Assembly: GCA_021613375.1 (NCBI GenBank)
Contig: CM038705.1
Coordinates: 8,000,595-8,064,594, forward strand
Reading direction: 5' to 3'
Length of the DNA: 64,000 nucleotides
Source of the DNA: Megaleporinus macrocephalus
Lineage: Eukaryota > Chordata > Actinopteri > Characiformes > Anostomidae
The translations under genes were made by a program, and so were the position numbers. Under the pieces are notes generated by a model. It saw only the letters and a list, made by a program, of their open reading frames with translations. It searched no databases and was not told the DNA's origin. Shown piece after piece: positions 23,346 to 35,438 of the stretch (position 1 is its first letter; every line of letters begins with the position of its first letter).

Positions 23346-23649
23346 AAAAAATTTAAATTCTTAAAATAAAAGTTATCGTTAGAAGCAGTGTTTAAGTATC
23401 TTATTACTTTAATGAAAATTTCTATTTAATTCTGAATGATATTTAGGTGTGTATTGTAGTTTTTGGCTAATAATAGCTAAATCTGTGAATTTTGGGATAA
23501 ACATTAAATAAGTCTAAGCAGAATGTTCACCAGATTTGTCTATTTTAACATTGCTAGGCAGCTACATTACCATTACAGCCTTTAGCATTAGCTATAGCAT
23601 AGCTTAAGTTGTTCAATCTGTTGTCAGTATTTTTCCCGTACCACTTACT

Positions 23650-23790
23650 ATATACAGTATATTGTCAAAAGTATTCACTCACACATCCAAATTACTGAAT
23701 TCAGGTGTTCCAATCACTTCCATGGCCACAGGTGTACAAAGCCAAGCACCTAGTCATGCAGACTGCTTCTAAACTGGGGGATATATATGT
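23650..23790 (+). mobile_element. Tc1-like terminal fragment
   Basis: attgtcaaaagtattcactc followed by caggtgttccaatcacttcc. This is the terminal part of the Tc1-like family whose bodies are at 37,750-38,400 and 47,552-48,366. It is followed by a truncated LINE tail to 23,890. 23,900-24,830 shows no gene or recognised repeat. Confidence 0.65.
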
Positions 23791-24835
23791 TGTGACTGTC
23801 TGTTTTCAAGTTCTGTAAAGCTGCTTTGTGATAACATTGTTGTAAAAAGTTCTACACAAATAAACTTGAATTCAAATTGAATTGAATTTTTACAATAAAA
23901 GTTATTGTAGGAAGCAGTGTTTAGTATCTATTTTGAACACCAGCACTAGTTAGTGCGGTTAAAACGGACTCGTTTGGTGTGTTTTTTTTTGGCAGGTGTG
24001 AAAACAGTTATCACACTCGGGTGCAGACCAAAGCAACCGTACCGAGACCCTCGAGAGTCCGGTTCCAAACGAACTCCGGAGCGGTTCTTTTGTGGTGAGA
24101 ACGAGATCCGACCTCGATCCGACCCATGTATTAGGGTGTACTCCACAAGTTTGATCTAAACATCTCCTGCAGCCAGGTGTGCTTTGCATTATGGGATGCA
24201 GCAGATGGCGTAAACAGAGAACTGGAGAACTGTAGCAGCTAACAGGGCGAGGACAATGAAGCGAGGTCTCTCTTGGACTAGCAGTGAGGGGACGTTGTCT
24301 ACTTGATGTTTGGAGTGAGCTGGGTGGTCTGCAGGTGGACTGTAGTTTGGTATATTATCAGATTATTAGTACAGCTATGAACAGATGCTGTCTCTGCCGC
24401 TGCTCCGTGATACGCTCTACAAGAAATGTGCAGTAGTTTAGGAAAACCGAATCTACTCTCTGTGTTTATTTTCTTGCTCGCACGCCAGATAGCTCTGACC
24501 AATCAGAGGGGACGACGAGCTCACGTGGTTTGGGTTTTTGCCTGTGAAAACAAACTTAACCGAGGAGGAAAAGTACACAAACTCATTAACTGATCCGGAC
24601 CAGTGAAACCAACTACAGGTGTGTAAACGGCCTTAAGTACGCTGAACCTAAACAAGGTTTACTGATAAAGTCATTATACAGCATAAACATATTATTTATA
24701 TTTTATTAAATATACCTACTTTTGTGGCTCCTTGGACACAATCAGTGGTGAGTTATTAAAGCATGTCCAGGTGACTATTCTGTTAAAGGGTTAAAGCTAA
24801 GCTTTCTAAATAGAAGTGTGTGCTTGTGTGATGTA

Positions 24836-25340
24836 GGGGTGTACCATATCGTATCGTACACAATAATATCAACGACAGTTTTGAATATGGTGAACGATAT
24901 TATACCCTGAAATATTGTGCCATATCACCCATCACTAATTATCACATCAGGTACTACTTTTACTGTTTTTAGCAAAAGAAAAATTCAGACTTTTCCCATT
25001 ATATCTCTACTAGAGACAGATTTTATCTTCAGTATCATTCACTTTACTTCAGTCCTGGATATATGGAGATATTTGCAGTGCATTATTTAGTATCGTCACA
25101 TTCTGGATCATTGACTTCTGTTACAATCTGATTAAAAATCCCTGATTTTTTAAATATCTCAGTTAGGGGTGTGTCATATCATATCGTATGCGATAATAAA
25201 ATAAAATTTTCATTTTGTTGCAGTAATTCTTGAAATTATTAATTTTTTATTTAATGTTTTGTCATATCGCCAAGAGTATCGTTATCACAAAAATACCATG
25301 AAATATCGTGATATTATTGTAGGGCCATATCGCCCACCCC
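24836..25340 (-). mobile_element. TA-flanked MITE next to the last atp8b2 exon
   Basis: Ends are GGGGTG and CACCCC, flanked on both sides by TA (24,834-24,835 and 25,341-25,342). The copy at 52,087-52,575 is in opposite orientation, has the same ends and TA flanks, and aligns through most of its length (gataattagtgatgggtgatat shared). The TA duplication suggests a Tc1/mariner-type mobiliser. The right end lies 10 bases past the coding exon. Confidence 0.8.
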
Positions 25341-25350
25341 TAGTGCGTAC

Positions 25351-25845
25351 CTGAGCCGTCAGGCTGCAGCCTCCTGTCTCCATGGGCACCACGTTCGACT
25401 GGACGTCGCTAGGCTCGCTCAGGCTCTTGCCAGAGACGGGGTCAGGATTTGTTTGTCCTGCATCCTCCTGCAGTATCTCAGGGGGACCAGTCAGAGAGGA
25501 GGATGTGGAGAGGGGCGGGGCCAGCGAGGGGGCGGGGCTGCTGTCTCCGGTGGGCGGGGTGCTGTGGGGGTTGTGTTTCTTCTTGCGGAGCGTGTCGATC
25601 CAGCTGGCGCTGTGGCGCGAGGCGAAGGTGGCCAGGGCGAGCGAGCTGAGGCGCATGTTCTTGCCCGACGTGATCAGCTCCCCGAAACCCTCCTGGTGAG
25701 CGAAGGCATAACCTGAGCGCCGGGAGCCACCTCGCCCCAAACGGCCTAGAGCTCCGCCTCCGGAACCTCTGACTCCGCCCACCCTGCGGCCGGTCCGTCC
25801 GCCGGGCTTCCACTTCTTCTGCTGCACCAGCTGAGTGTAGCGCAC
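25351..25845 (-). CDS. atp8b2: atp8b2 exon 14 in window: cytosolic C-terminal tail
   Basis: Acceptor ccctgaag before 25,845. Window residues 698-862. Begins VRYTQLVQQKK, then a Gly/Arg-rich stretch, SRRSGYAFAHQEGFGELI (the GYAF motif lies in the autoregulatory tail of related flippases), SGKNMRLSSLALATF, then ASWIDTLRKKK and a Pro/Ser-rich end of about 70 residues. CAG|GTACGC at 25,351-25,345 is a reasonable donor. If it is not used, the frame continues 21 codons into the adjacent MITE and stops at TGA 25,287-25,285. The human protein ends shortly after the equivalent of RKKK, so the tail here is longer. Confidence 0.85.
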
Positions 25846-25924
25846 CTTCAGGGAGACATAGAGACAAAGGGGAAATCAATGGCTACCATCACAGCAAACA
25901 TATATATATATATATATATATTAG

Positions 25925-26032
25925 AGTAATTGATCAACCTAACATGCATGTGTTTGGACGGTGGGAGGAAACCGGAGTACCCAGAGGAAACCCACTCAAG
26001 CACAGGGAGAACATACAGACCCCACCAACGGG
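25925..26032 (-). mobile_element. SINE fragment
   Basis: Reverse copy of the SINE body at 95-430 (ggaggaaaccggagtaccca). A short (TA)n at 25,900-25,920 precedes it. Confidence 0.6.
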
Positions 26033-26039
26033 AGTGTTA

Positions 26040-26480
26040 AAGCTGTGGAAGTGTTTCACACAGAAACACAACAGTGTGGTGCTCTGTCAGCTCTGCACAG
26101 TGGAGATGATCACAACAGTACAACTGCTATACACGAGACCTTGAAGATCAAACATCCCGTAGAGCTTCATCAACACAGCAGCAGGACAGCACCTGTTTAC
26201 CTGTTTATCTTATCTTATAGATTATTTATAGATTATTAACATGTGTAACATGTTTCTTTCAATACTGTCACTTGAAAAGTCTCATTGCTAACGGTTTCTT
26301 AATCGTCCAGTGTAGAACCTAAGACTGTTCTAGATACCGCGGGAGCTTTAAAACACACGTAGCTTCTTCTCAAACCACTCTCTGTTAAAATATATAGTCC
26401 ACAAGCTGTCCGAGTTCTTGTGTGTGAGGCGTGTAGGCTACATTTGTAACTCTAAAAGTCGAGTCAGAGCGTAGACTCTT
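26040..26480 (+). repeat. Left arm of a 430-bp inverted repeat pair
   Basis: Highly similar, in opposite orientation, to 31,916-32,340: gtgtttcacacagaaacaca and ccgtagagcttcatcaacac occur in both, and similarity holds for the full length. Likely two insertions of one unnamed TE family. Confidence 0.85.
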
Positions 26481-26527
26481 AGTCTACTTTATATGTATAT
26501 TATATTATATATATTATTTTATTTTAT

Positions 26528-26775
<248 letters not shown>

Positions 26776-26959
26776 GATCGTCTTGCTGTGAGGCGGCAGC
26801 GCTAACCATTACCTTGCCACCTAACATAATTTTATCTACTAAAAATAGTAATACACTTTTTTCCATCCTCTTCTTATCCCTTAAAATTAAACAGACTGTC
26901 TTTGTTACTGTGCCTTTAAGACTGATAAACACTACGTAGCTAAGATCACTATGTGCAGT

Positions 26960-27200
26960 ACCAAGCGTCGACTGGAGTGGTTTAAAAACTCACTCTGAAT
27001 TTGTATCAATGTGTTTCCTGGCGTGATGAATCGCGTTTCACTATCTGGCAACCCAATGAATCTGGGTTTGGCGGATGCAAGGGGAACTACTTAATAGAAT
27101 GTATAGTGCTTATACAGTTTGGTGGAGGTGGGATAATGGGGACGGTGGATTAGGTGTTGTTTTTTAGGAGGGTGGGGGCTCATAGCTCCAGTGATGTTGA
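26960..27200 (+). pseudogene. Tc1-like transposase fragment
   Basis: Broken plus-strand reading with the pattern SGLKTH..SEF, then WVWRM, then TVWWRWDNGD, resembling the middle of Tc1 transposases (IWVWRxPGE and VKFGGGGIMVWG). Several stops. Same broad group as the other Tc1 relics here. Confidence 0.5.
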
Positions 27201-27372
27201 CGCTACAGCAGAGATAATTGTACTGTTTTGGGGGAGACCCGCCCCTAGCGCAGCATAACTGTGGCCCTGTGCACAAAGCGGTAACGCGGTAACGCTTTAT
27301 TAATAATACGGTCACGCATTACTGGGTAGGGTTCTTCCAGACGCAGCAATTAGGCAGAAGAAGAAGACTTAC

Positions 27373-27503
27373 GGTGTCTGAGAGCTGAGGTTTGAGGTCC
27401 AGTTTGAGGAAGCGAAACGCAAGCACAGGCGCGATGCAAATGACGGTCGCTAAAGCAATAGTCAACCACACCACTGGCTGTGCTAGGGTGTTCTGAGAGC
27501 TTC
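27373..27503 (-). CDS. atp8b2: atp8b2 exon 13 in window: transmembrane helix 10
   Basis: Acceptor ttttcacag before 27,503; donor GTAAGT at 27,372. Completes a Gly codon from exon 12, then SSQNTLAQPVVWLTIALATV (start of the helix), ending LKLDLKPQLSDT. Close to the vertebrate ATP8B2 helix 10 sequence. Phase 1 in, phase 0 out. A (CA)n microsatellite begins about 20 bp upstream of the acceptor. Confidence 0.9.
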
Positions 27504-27515
27504 CTGTGAAAACAT

Positions 27516-27546
<31 letters not shown>

Positions 27547-27604
27547 TTTCCCTCTGAAGTCAGGTCGGTGTTCACCAAACCCCTTTCAGGTTCTTTTATG
27601 ACCA

Positions 27605-28465
27605 TAGTAAACAGAATCCACACCTTTTACACTAATAAGCACAAAAATAAGTCAGTAATATAATATAACAATAAATAAGGTTGCTTGTAATAACAGATTT
27701 AAACAATTTTTTTTTAATTTTCACAAAACAATATCAACCCTCAAACATCAACTGTCATTAACCTATTCATGGTCTATAACGATAATAAGAATAATAACGA
27801 CAACAATTGTTGATATGTTAGTAAACAAAATCTACTTTTTACACTAATGAGCATAAAAATAAGTCAGTAATATAATATAACAATAAATAAGGTTGCTTGT
27901 AATAACAGATTTGAACAAATTAAATTTTTTTAAATTTTCACAAAACAATATCAACCCTCAAACATCAACTGTCATTAACCTATTCATGCTCTATAACGAT
28001 AATAAGAATAATAACGACAACAATTGTTGATATGTTAGTAAACAAAATCTACTTTTTACACTAATGAGCATAAAAATAAGTCAATAATATAATATAACAA
28101 TAAATAAGGTTGCTTGTAATAACAGATTTGAACAAATTTAATTTTTTGTAATTTTCACAAAACAATATCAACCCTCAAATATCAACTGTAATTAACCTAT
28201 TCATGCTCTATAACGATAATAAGAATAATAACGACAACAACAATTGTTGATATGTTCGTAAACAAAATCTACTTTTTACACTAATGAGCATAAAAATAAG
28301 TCAGTAATATAATATAACAATAAATAAGGTTGCTTGTAGTAACAGATTTGAACATTTTTTTTTTTATTTTCACAAAACAATATCAACCCTCAAATATCAA
28401 CTGTAATTAACCTATTCATGCTCTATAACGATAATAAGAATAATAACGACAACAACAATGTTTAT
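27605..28465. repeat. Tandem repeat, about 217-bp period, four copies
   Basis: Landmark actttttacactaatgagca recurs at about 27,621 (variant), 27,834, 28,051 and 28,271. AT-rich units with ggttgcttgtaataacag. Lies in the intron between exons 12 and 13. 28,470-28,930 is AT-rich with no gene. Confidence 0.85.
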
Positions 28466-29039
28466 ATATATATATAAATCTTTCTTGCATCACTTTTAGA
28501 ACTTTTCATATTAGTTACAAATATAAATATTGCATTAAGGTAGAAAAGTTATCATTATCATTACAGGAGAGGAAAAAAACAACTCTACTTTTAATGTATT
28601 TTTTAATTTTGGGATATTTCTATTATAATATTTCGATCTCACATAGGATTACGCATTATAGGCATTGTTTACCAGAATTCTCTAAAACTTGTCCTTTATC
28701 ATGGGTGAAGCATGGATAAGTCTACGGAACAGCCTAACTAATAGCAAGTTGGATATAGTAGAATGCCAAGGTTTGGACTCTCCTGCTTAAACTATTAATG
28801 TCCTTAAAATTTAAAAAAATATGTGAAAATGAACTGTTGATTATATTTATTATATTATCATAAAATTAAAAGAAATTTTACACTGTAGGTCTTATTTCTT
28901 CCAACATGTTATATTTTAAAAACTAGTGGGAATTGTTAATAATTGGAACAGGGCCAGTCAATACTGCTGCGTACGACTGTAAGATTCTGTGCTTCTATAG
29001 TTACAACTGGCCTCTATATGCTGACCAGTGCCTCCTTAC

Positions 29040-29178
29040 CCAGGAAGTGGAACTGCTTGGGGAAGATGTTGAAGAGCACGGTGGAGTGCATGGTGAAGAG
29101 GATGGTGAAGTAAGCGCCCAGAGAGCCCCACACAAAGAAATGGTTAATAGCAGTCCAGTAGCCAGTGTCCAGTGAGAT
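29040..29178 (-). CDS. atp8b2: atp8b2 exon 12 in window: transmembrane helix 9
   Basis: Acceptor gtgcttgtag before 29,178; donor GTAAGG at 29,039. Window residues 608-653: ISLDTGYWTAINHFFVWGSL, then the helix continues GAYFTILFTMHS and ends FPKQFHFL. The sequence DTGYWT and the INHFF(V/I)WGS block are typical of ATP8B helices. Phase 0 in, phase 1 out. Confidence 0.9.
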
Positions 29179-29199
29179 CTACAAGCACATCAATGGACA

Positions 29200-30540
29200 T
29201 CGTTAGACATGATGTGACAAATACACACGTAATTACAAAGTAATTATTAAACAAAACATTTGGAGACCAGTCAGCATTTTCACTGCCAGGCCAGAAACAG
29301 ACCTTTTCAATGATGGAGCTCACTGAAAAGGCAATTACTCAGGTTCCTCCTTAGCCCAAATAGAGTTGAACAGCCATGAGGACGTGATGGCTTCTTTAGG
29401 CCAGTGTACGGTGGTGCTTGAAGGTTCGTGAACTCTTTAGAATTTTCTATATTTCTGCATAAACTTGACCTAAAACTCCAACAGATTTTCACAGAAGTCC
29501 TAAACGTAGATAAAGACTCAAAGAGAATTCTAAAGGGTTCACAAACATTCAAGCACCACTGTAGCTAACAAGCAATGGGAAGCTTCCACCACACCTTTTA
29601 GAGTTATGAACAATATACCCAAGTCGTCTTGTGTGGTGGAACGTTAATATAAACGTTTTTTTATTTCATTTGTTTCATTGTTTTCTCAAGAAACAGCAAT
29701 ACATGCAATCATCGTATGAATGATTGAGGGCTTTTGATTGATGGATGGTCTTCAAACATTGCTTGTCAGAAGACCATCTCGCATATACAATCGCACTCAG
29801 CAAGGTTAGACAGTCCGATAAGAAGAAGCTGATCACGAATATCAGAATGTCTCAATAATATGGCTTCTGGTTGTCCATTTAGTTTCCTATTAGCCTTATA
29901 GATAGAGCACAAAACTAAACAGGCACACGTCAGACACCAAACATCTTGGCTGACTGAGTATTTTTCAAAACATCTCAAGTGGGTGAAACAAGGGTCGAGC
30001 AAAGGGTGTCACATAAACGACATATCTTCAAACCACCAATAAAACAGGTGCTATATTTGGCCGTTTGAAAAGAAGACCTTATTAAGGTCCTATAACTAAT
30101 AGGAAATTATGCTGCAGGCAACTCACAATGGGTGCATCTGAAATCTCCTACTAGTCAGTAGGTACCAGAGTAGAGTCAGTACGTACTGCTGGAGTGGTAG
30201 ACTAGTAGGTAATTTCAGTAGGAGAGTTTTAGTACCACACAATCTCAGACGTACTACGTCCACCATATTACCAGCGTCCTGTGACGCAAGACGTCAGACC
30301 ACCACCGTAAAAGTCCTGCTATTCATTTAAAAGTTCGTTTACTGACAGATTTAGATCTTTTAGTGACTCTGATCTGTGTTTTTGTCTGATTATGTATCAG
30401 ACGGTGTGGAGCTGTAGATCAGAGAAGATGAAACGGGAGGAATGTAATCAATCACACAGCCGACGTTCAGCTTTACACCGTTTATTTCCTCCACTTTGAA
30501 TTCATCCACGACTCCAGGTGAATCATGGGATACACAGTGT
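29200..30540. other. Intron sequence without gene
   Basis: No coding signal. 30,130-30,260 holds an AGTAGGTA-rich repeat fragment related in wording to the 46-bp array that follows. Confidence 0.5.
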
Positions 30541-30544
30541 GCTG

Positions 30545-31230
30545 TGTTCACCTACTGAGTATTTGGACGTACTAGCCGCGCTCGCCTACTGATTTCACTA
30601 CTGAGTATTCAGACATACTAGCCGCGCTCGCCTACTGATTTCACTACTGAGTATTCAGACATACTAGCCGCACTCACCTACTGATTTCACTACTGAGTAT
30701 TCAGACATACTAGCCGCGCTCGCCTACTGATTTCACTACTGAGTATTCAGACATACTAGCCGCGCTCGCCTACTGATTTCACTACTGAGTATTCAGACAT
30801 ACTAGCCACGCTCGCCTACTGATTTCACTACTGAGTATTCAGACATACTAGCTGCGCTCGCCTACTGATTTCACTACTGAGTATTCAAACATACTAGCCG
30901 CGCTCACCTACTGATTTACTACTGAGTATTCAGACATACTAGCCGCGCTCGCCTACTGATTTCACTACTGAGTATTCAGACATACTAGCCGCGCTCGCCT
31001 ACTGATTTCACTACTGAGTATTCAGACATACTAGCCGCACTCACCTACTGATTTCACTACTGAGTATTCAGACATACTAGCCGCACTCACCTACTGATTT
31101 CACTACTGAGTATTCAGACATACTAGCCGCGCTCGCCTATTGATTTCACTACTGAGTATTCAGACACACTAGCCGTGCTCACCTACTGATTTCACTACTG
31201 AGTATTCAGACACACTAGCCGTGCTCACCG
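30545..31230. repeat. 46-bp minisatellite, about 15 copies
   Basis: Unit ctgagtattcagacatacta followed by gccgcgctcgcctactgatt and tcacta. Copies differ mainly at CpG positions (gcgctcgc to gcactcac), as expected from CpG decay. One copy lacks a base pair step in the tttcacta part. Confidence 0.9.
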
Positions 31231-31256
31231 ACTGACCACTGTGGTACTAGTTGCAT

Positions 31257-31470
31257 ATCGTCAATGTCCAAAGAAAAACAAGTATTTCTAAAATGCCAAC
31301 TTTACAGGAGAGGCAAAGAACTGTCTTTACTTTCAATGTAAGTCAATGGAACCAGAATTATTTCCAAGCCAATTTGGAGCATTACTATTGGTCCATTTAT
31401 CATGAAATCTGTACATAACGTAAACAACAGCTGCTGTGTTTAAATGGCATAGAAAAGTAAAAATAGCTTC
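31257..31470. mobile_element. GTCCAAAG-type MITE, copy 5
   Basis: Left end tcaatgtccaaagaaaaaca; contains tgtaagtcaatggaaccag. Abuts the 46-bp array. Confidence 0.6.
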
Positions 31471-31588
31471 AGCTTCTCACTCTCAGTTACTGAATGATAA
31501 CACTCTATCTTATTAATTGAGTAATAAACCTAGACAGTAACTTCTAGTTGGTCAACTGTAAACTGCTGTGGAAAGTGGACAGACTGAC

Positions 31589-31834
31589 CTGCACACTGAC
31601 GACAATGACCAGGGCGGTGGCGGTGGTGACAGCAAACGTCTGGTAGTCGGCGAGGGGGACGCCGTTGCTCTGGGTGGCCTGGGACAAGACGCTGTATGGG
31701 ACGAAGAACAGCACCACAGAGGTGTAGATGCCCTGCGCGATGCAGATGAAGAACTCCCGCTTGTTGAACAGCAGGTTCAGCTGCCCCGGCTCGTAAAGCT
31801 TCGGGTACTCCAGACTCCGCTGCTCAGGAACGTC
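31589..31834 (-). CDS. atp8b2: atp8b2 exon 11 in window: transmembrane helices 7 and 8
   Basis: Acceptor ccctctgtgcag before 31,834; donor GTCAGT at 31,588. Window residues 526-607: DVPEQRSLEYPKLYEPGQ, then LLFNKREFFICIAQGIYTSV (helix 7), a short lumenal loop with SQATQSNG, then DYQTFAVTTATALVIVVSVQ (helix 8). The PxLYxxGQ.NxLFN block before helix 7 is a P4-ATPase hallmark. Phase 0 at both ends. Confidence 0.92.
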
Positions 31835-31915
31835 CTGCACAGAGGGAAAATTTGAACATAGAAAGCTTTACACAAACTAAAATGCTAATTTTATGACGTA
31901 GATCAAATGATCTAT

Positions 31916-32340
31916 GAAGTCTACCCTCTGACTTTTAGAGGCACAAATGACGCATAGCCTACACGCCTCAAACACAAGAACCCGGACAGTTTGTGGACTA
32001 TATATATTTTAACAGAGAGTCGTTTGAGAAGAAGCTACGTGTGTTTAAAGCTCCCGCGGTATCTAGAACAGTCTTAGGTTCTACACTGGACGATTAAGAA
32101 ACGGTTATCAATGAGACTTTTCAAGTGACACTACTGAAAGAAACATGTCACACGTGTTAATAATCTTAAAATAATCTGCTAAGATAAGATAAACAGGTGC
32201 TGTGTTGATGAAGCTCTACGGGATGTTTGATCTTCAAGGTCTCGTGTATAGCAGTTGTACTGTTGTGATCATCTCCACTGTGCAGAGCTGACAGAGCACC
32301 ACACTGTTGTGTTTCTGTGTGAAACACTCTCACAACTTTG
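31916..32340 (-). repeat. Right arm of the 430-bp inverted repeat pair
   Basis: Opposite-orientation partner of 26,040-26,480. It ends about 70 bp before exon 10 and starts about 80 bp from exon 11, filling nearly the whole intron. Confidence 0.85.
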
Positions 32341-32410
32341 GATTGTTTGTAGCTGCAGCTTGTGCTCCGGAGTAATCAATGCTAGTATAAGTTAGCAGTT
32401 GTTGGAATAC

Positions 32411-32494
32411 CTGGTCAAAGATGCCCATGGCCAGAACAGGCAGCGATGTGTAGACGATGTTGTACAGAGTGATGAAGTACTGGTCATACACCGT
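32411..32494 (-). CDS. atp8b2: atp8b2 exon 10 in window: transmembrane helix 6
   Basis: Acceptor ttctttttctcgtag before 32,494; donor GTATTC at 32,410. 28 codons: TVYDQYFITLYNIVYTSLPV then LAMGIFDQ. The sequence is nearly identical to vertebrate ATP8B2. Phase 0 at both ends. Confidence 0.92.
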
Positions 32495-32747
32495 CTACGA
32501 GAAAAAGAAGAAATAAAGACGTGAGGCACGTACTAACAGTCCAGTATGTGCAGTTTCCTACTGTTAATGTCTTCATCTCCAGACTCCACTACCCCTAAAA
32601 CTGGAAGCTGAACCTGCTCTACCTGTTCTCTGAGATGAAGAGGAGAGTCTCGGGGCAGTATGTGCCGTCATTGCAATGTAAACATTAAAGCATGTGCAGC
32701 GGCAGTAAAGTCTGTTCAGCTGCTGTTCTTGCACTTTTATACATTTA

Positions 32748-35365
32748 GTGTTCAGTGATGGAGGGCGAGTCAGTGATGGAGGGCAAGTCAGTGATGGAGG
32801 GCAAGTAATTGATAGCGGGCGAGTCAGTGATGGAAGGCGAGTTAGTGATGAAGGGTGAGTCAGTGATGGAGGGCGAGTCAGTGATGGAGGGCGAGTCACT
32901 GATGGAGGGCAAGTAATTGATAGCGGGCGAGTCAGTGATGGAAGGCGAGTTAGTGATGAAGGGTGAGTCAGTGATGGAGGGCAAGTAATTGATAGCGGGC
33001 GAGTCAGTGATGGAGGGCGAGTCAGTGATGGAGGGCTAGTCAGTGATGAAGGGTGAGTCATTGATGGAAGGCGAGTTAGTGATGAAGGGTGAGTCAGTGA
33101 TGGAAGGCGAGTTAGTGATGGAGGGCGAGTCAGTGATGGAGGGCGAGTCAGTGATGGAGGGCGAGTCAGTGATGGAGGGCGAGTCACTGATGGAGGGCAA
33201 GTCATTGATAGCGGGCGAGTTAGTGATGGAAGGCGAGTTAGTGATGAAGGGTGAGTCAGTAATGGAAGGCGAGTTAGTGATGGAGGGCAAGTCAGTGATG
33301 GAGGGCAAGTCAGTGATGGAGGGCGAGTCAGTGATGGAGGGCAAGTCAGTGATAGAGGGCGAGTCAGTGATAGCGGGCGAGTCAGTGATGGAGGGCGAGT
33401 CAGTGATAGAGGGTGAGTCAGTGATGGAAGGCGAGTTAGTGATGAAGGGTGAGTCAGTGATGGGCAAGTCAGTGATGGAGGGCGAGTCACTGATGGAGGG
33501 CAAGTCATTGATAGCGGGCGAGTCAGTGATGGAAGGCGAGTTAGTGATGAAGGGTGAGTCAGTGATGGAAGGCGAGTTAGTGATGAAGGGTGAGTCAGTG
33601 ATGGAGGGCGAGTCAGTGATGAAGGGTGAGTCAGTGATGGAAGGCGAGTTAGTGATGAAGGGTGAGTCAGTGATGGAAGGTGAGATAGTGATGGAAGGTG
33701 AGTTAGTGATGAAGGGTGAGTCAGTGATGGAAGGTGAGTTAGTGATGGAGGGTGAGTCAGTGATGGAGGGCGAGTCACTGATGGAGGGCAAGTCATTGAT
33801 AGCAGGCGAGTCAGTGATGGAAGGCGAGTTAGTGATGAAGGGTGAGTCAGTGATGGAAGGCGAGTTAGTGATGGAGGGCAAGTCAGTGATGGAGGGCGAG
33901 TCACTGATGGAGGGCGAGTCAGTGATGAAGGGGGAGTCAGTGATGGAGGGCGAGTCAGTGATGGAGGGCGAGTCACTGATGGAGGGCAAGTCATTGATAG
34001 CGGGCGAGTCAGTGATGGAAGGCGAGTTAGTGATGAAGGGTGAGTCAGTGATGGAGGGCGAGTCAGTGATGGAGGGCGAGTCAGTGATGGAGGGCAAGTC
34101 ATTGATAGCGGGCGAGTCAGTGATGGAAGGCGAGTTAGTGATGAAGGGTGAGTCAGTGATGGAAGGCGAGTTAGTGATGGAGGGCGAGTCAGTGATGGAG
34201 GGGGATTCACTGATGGAGGGCGAGTCAGTGATGAAGGGGGAGTCAGTGATGGAGGGCGAGTCAGTGATGGAGGGCAAGTCACTGATGGAGGGCACGTCAT
34301 TGATAGCGGGCGAGTCAGTGATGGAAGGCGAGTTAGTGATGAAGGGTGAGTCAGTGATGGAAGGTGAGTTAGTGATGAAGGGTGAGTCACTGACAGCGGG
34401 TGAGTCAGTGATGGAAGGCAAGTCAGTGATAGAGGGCGAGTCAGTGATGGAGGGCAAGTCAGTGACAGAGGGCAAGTCAGTGATGGAGGGGGAGTCACTG
34501 ATAGAGGGCAAGTCAGTGACGTAGGGTGATTCAGTGATAGAAGGCGAGATAGTAATAGAGGGCAAATCAGTGACGGAGGGCGAGTCAGTGATGGAGGGAA
34601 AGTCAGGGTGAGGTGTGAGTCAGTGACGGAGGGCGAGTCAGTGATGGAGGGAAAGTCAGGGTGAGGTGTGAGTCAGTGACGGAGGGCGAGTCAGTGATGG
34701 AGGGCCAGTCAGTGATTGAGTGCGAGTGAGTGATAGAGTGTGAGTCAGTGACGGAGGGCGAGTCAGTGACGGAGGGCGAGTCAGTGACGGAGGGCAAGTC
34801 AGTGATTGAGTGCGAGTCAGTGATAGAGTGTGAGTCAGTGACGGAGGGCAAGTCAGTGATGAAAGACGAGTCAGCGACGGAAGACGAGTCAGCGACGGAA
34901 GACGAGTCAACAACGGAGGGCGAGTCAGTGATTGAGTGCGAGTCAGTGATAGAGTGTGAGTCAGTGACGGAGGGCAAGTCAGTGATGCAGGGAGAGTCAG
35001 TGATGGAGGGCAAGTAATTGACAAAGGGTGAGTCAGTGATGGAGAGCGAGTTTGTGATGGAAGGCAAGTCAGTGACAGAGGGTGAGTCAGTGACGGAGGA
35101 CGAGTTAGCGACAGGGTGCGAGTCAGTGACAGAGGACGAGTTAGCGACAGGTGCAAGTCAGTGACAGAGGACGAGTTAGCGACAGGTGCAAGTCAGTGAC
35201 AGAGGACGAGTTAGCGACAGGGTGCGAGTCAGTGACAGAGGACGAGTCAGCGTCAGGGTGCGAGTCAGTGACAGAGGACGAGTTAGCGACAGGTGCAAGT
35301 CAGTGATGGAAGACAAGTCAGTGATTGAGTGTGAGTCAGTGATGGAGGCTTGTAAGTCATGCATG
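32748..35365. repeat. 18-bp minisatellite, about 140 copies
   Basis: Unit gagtcagtgatggagggc and close variants (gagttagtgatgaagggt, aagtcattgatagcgggc), with higher-order blocks of several units. From about 34,600 the units drift to gagtcagtgacggagggc and gagttagcgacaggtgc. Because the period is a multiple of three, reading frames of 490-640 codons stay open on both strands; their products are pure repeats (SITDSP, MEGESV, SLTRPP) and are not considered genes. Confidence 0.95.
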
Positions 35366-35438
35366 TTCATATCGACTGCATTCAGATTATGGAGATCATG
35401 CGGCTGTCGAGACCGCCTACCTGGCCAGAGCCCCCTAC

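Noticed and set aside
25382..25716. Plus-strand frames of 66-105 codons in GC-rich sequence
   Set aside because: Antisense shadow of the atp8b2 C-terminal exon, which has clear family similarity on the minus strand.
32573..34565. Open frames of 490-641 codons on both strands
   Set aside because: They lie within the 18-bp minisatellite; the period is a multiple of three, so all frames without a stop in the unit stay open. Products are pure repeats, and conserved atp8b2 exons flank the array.
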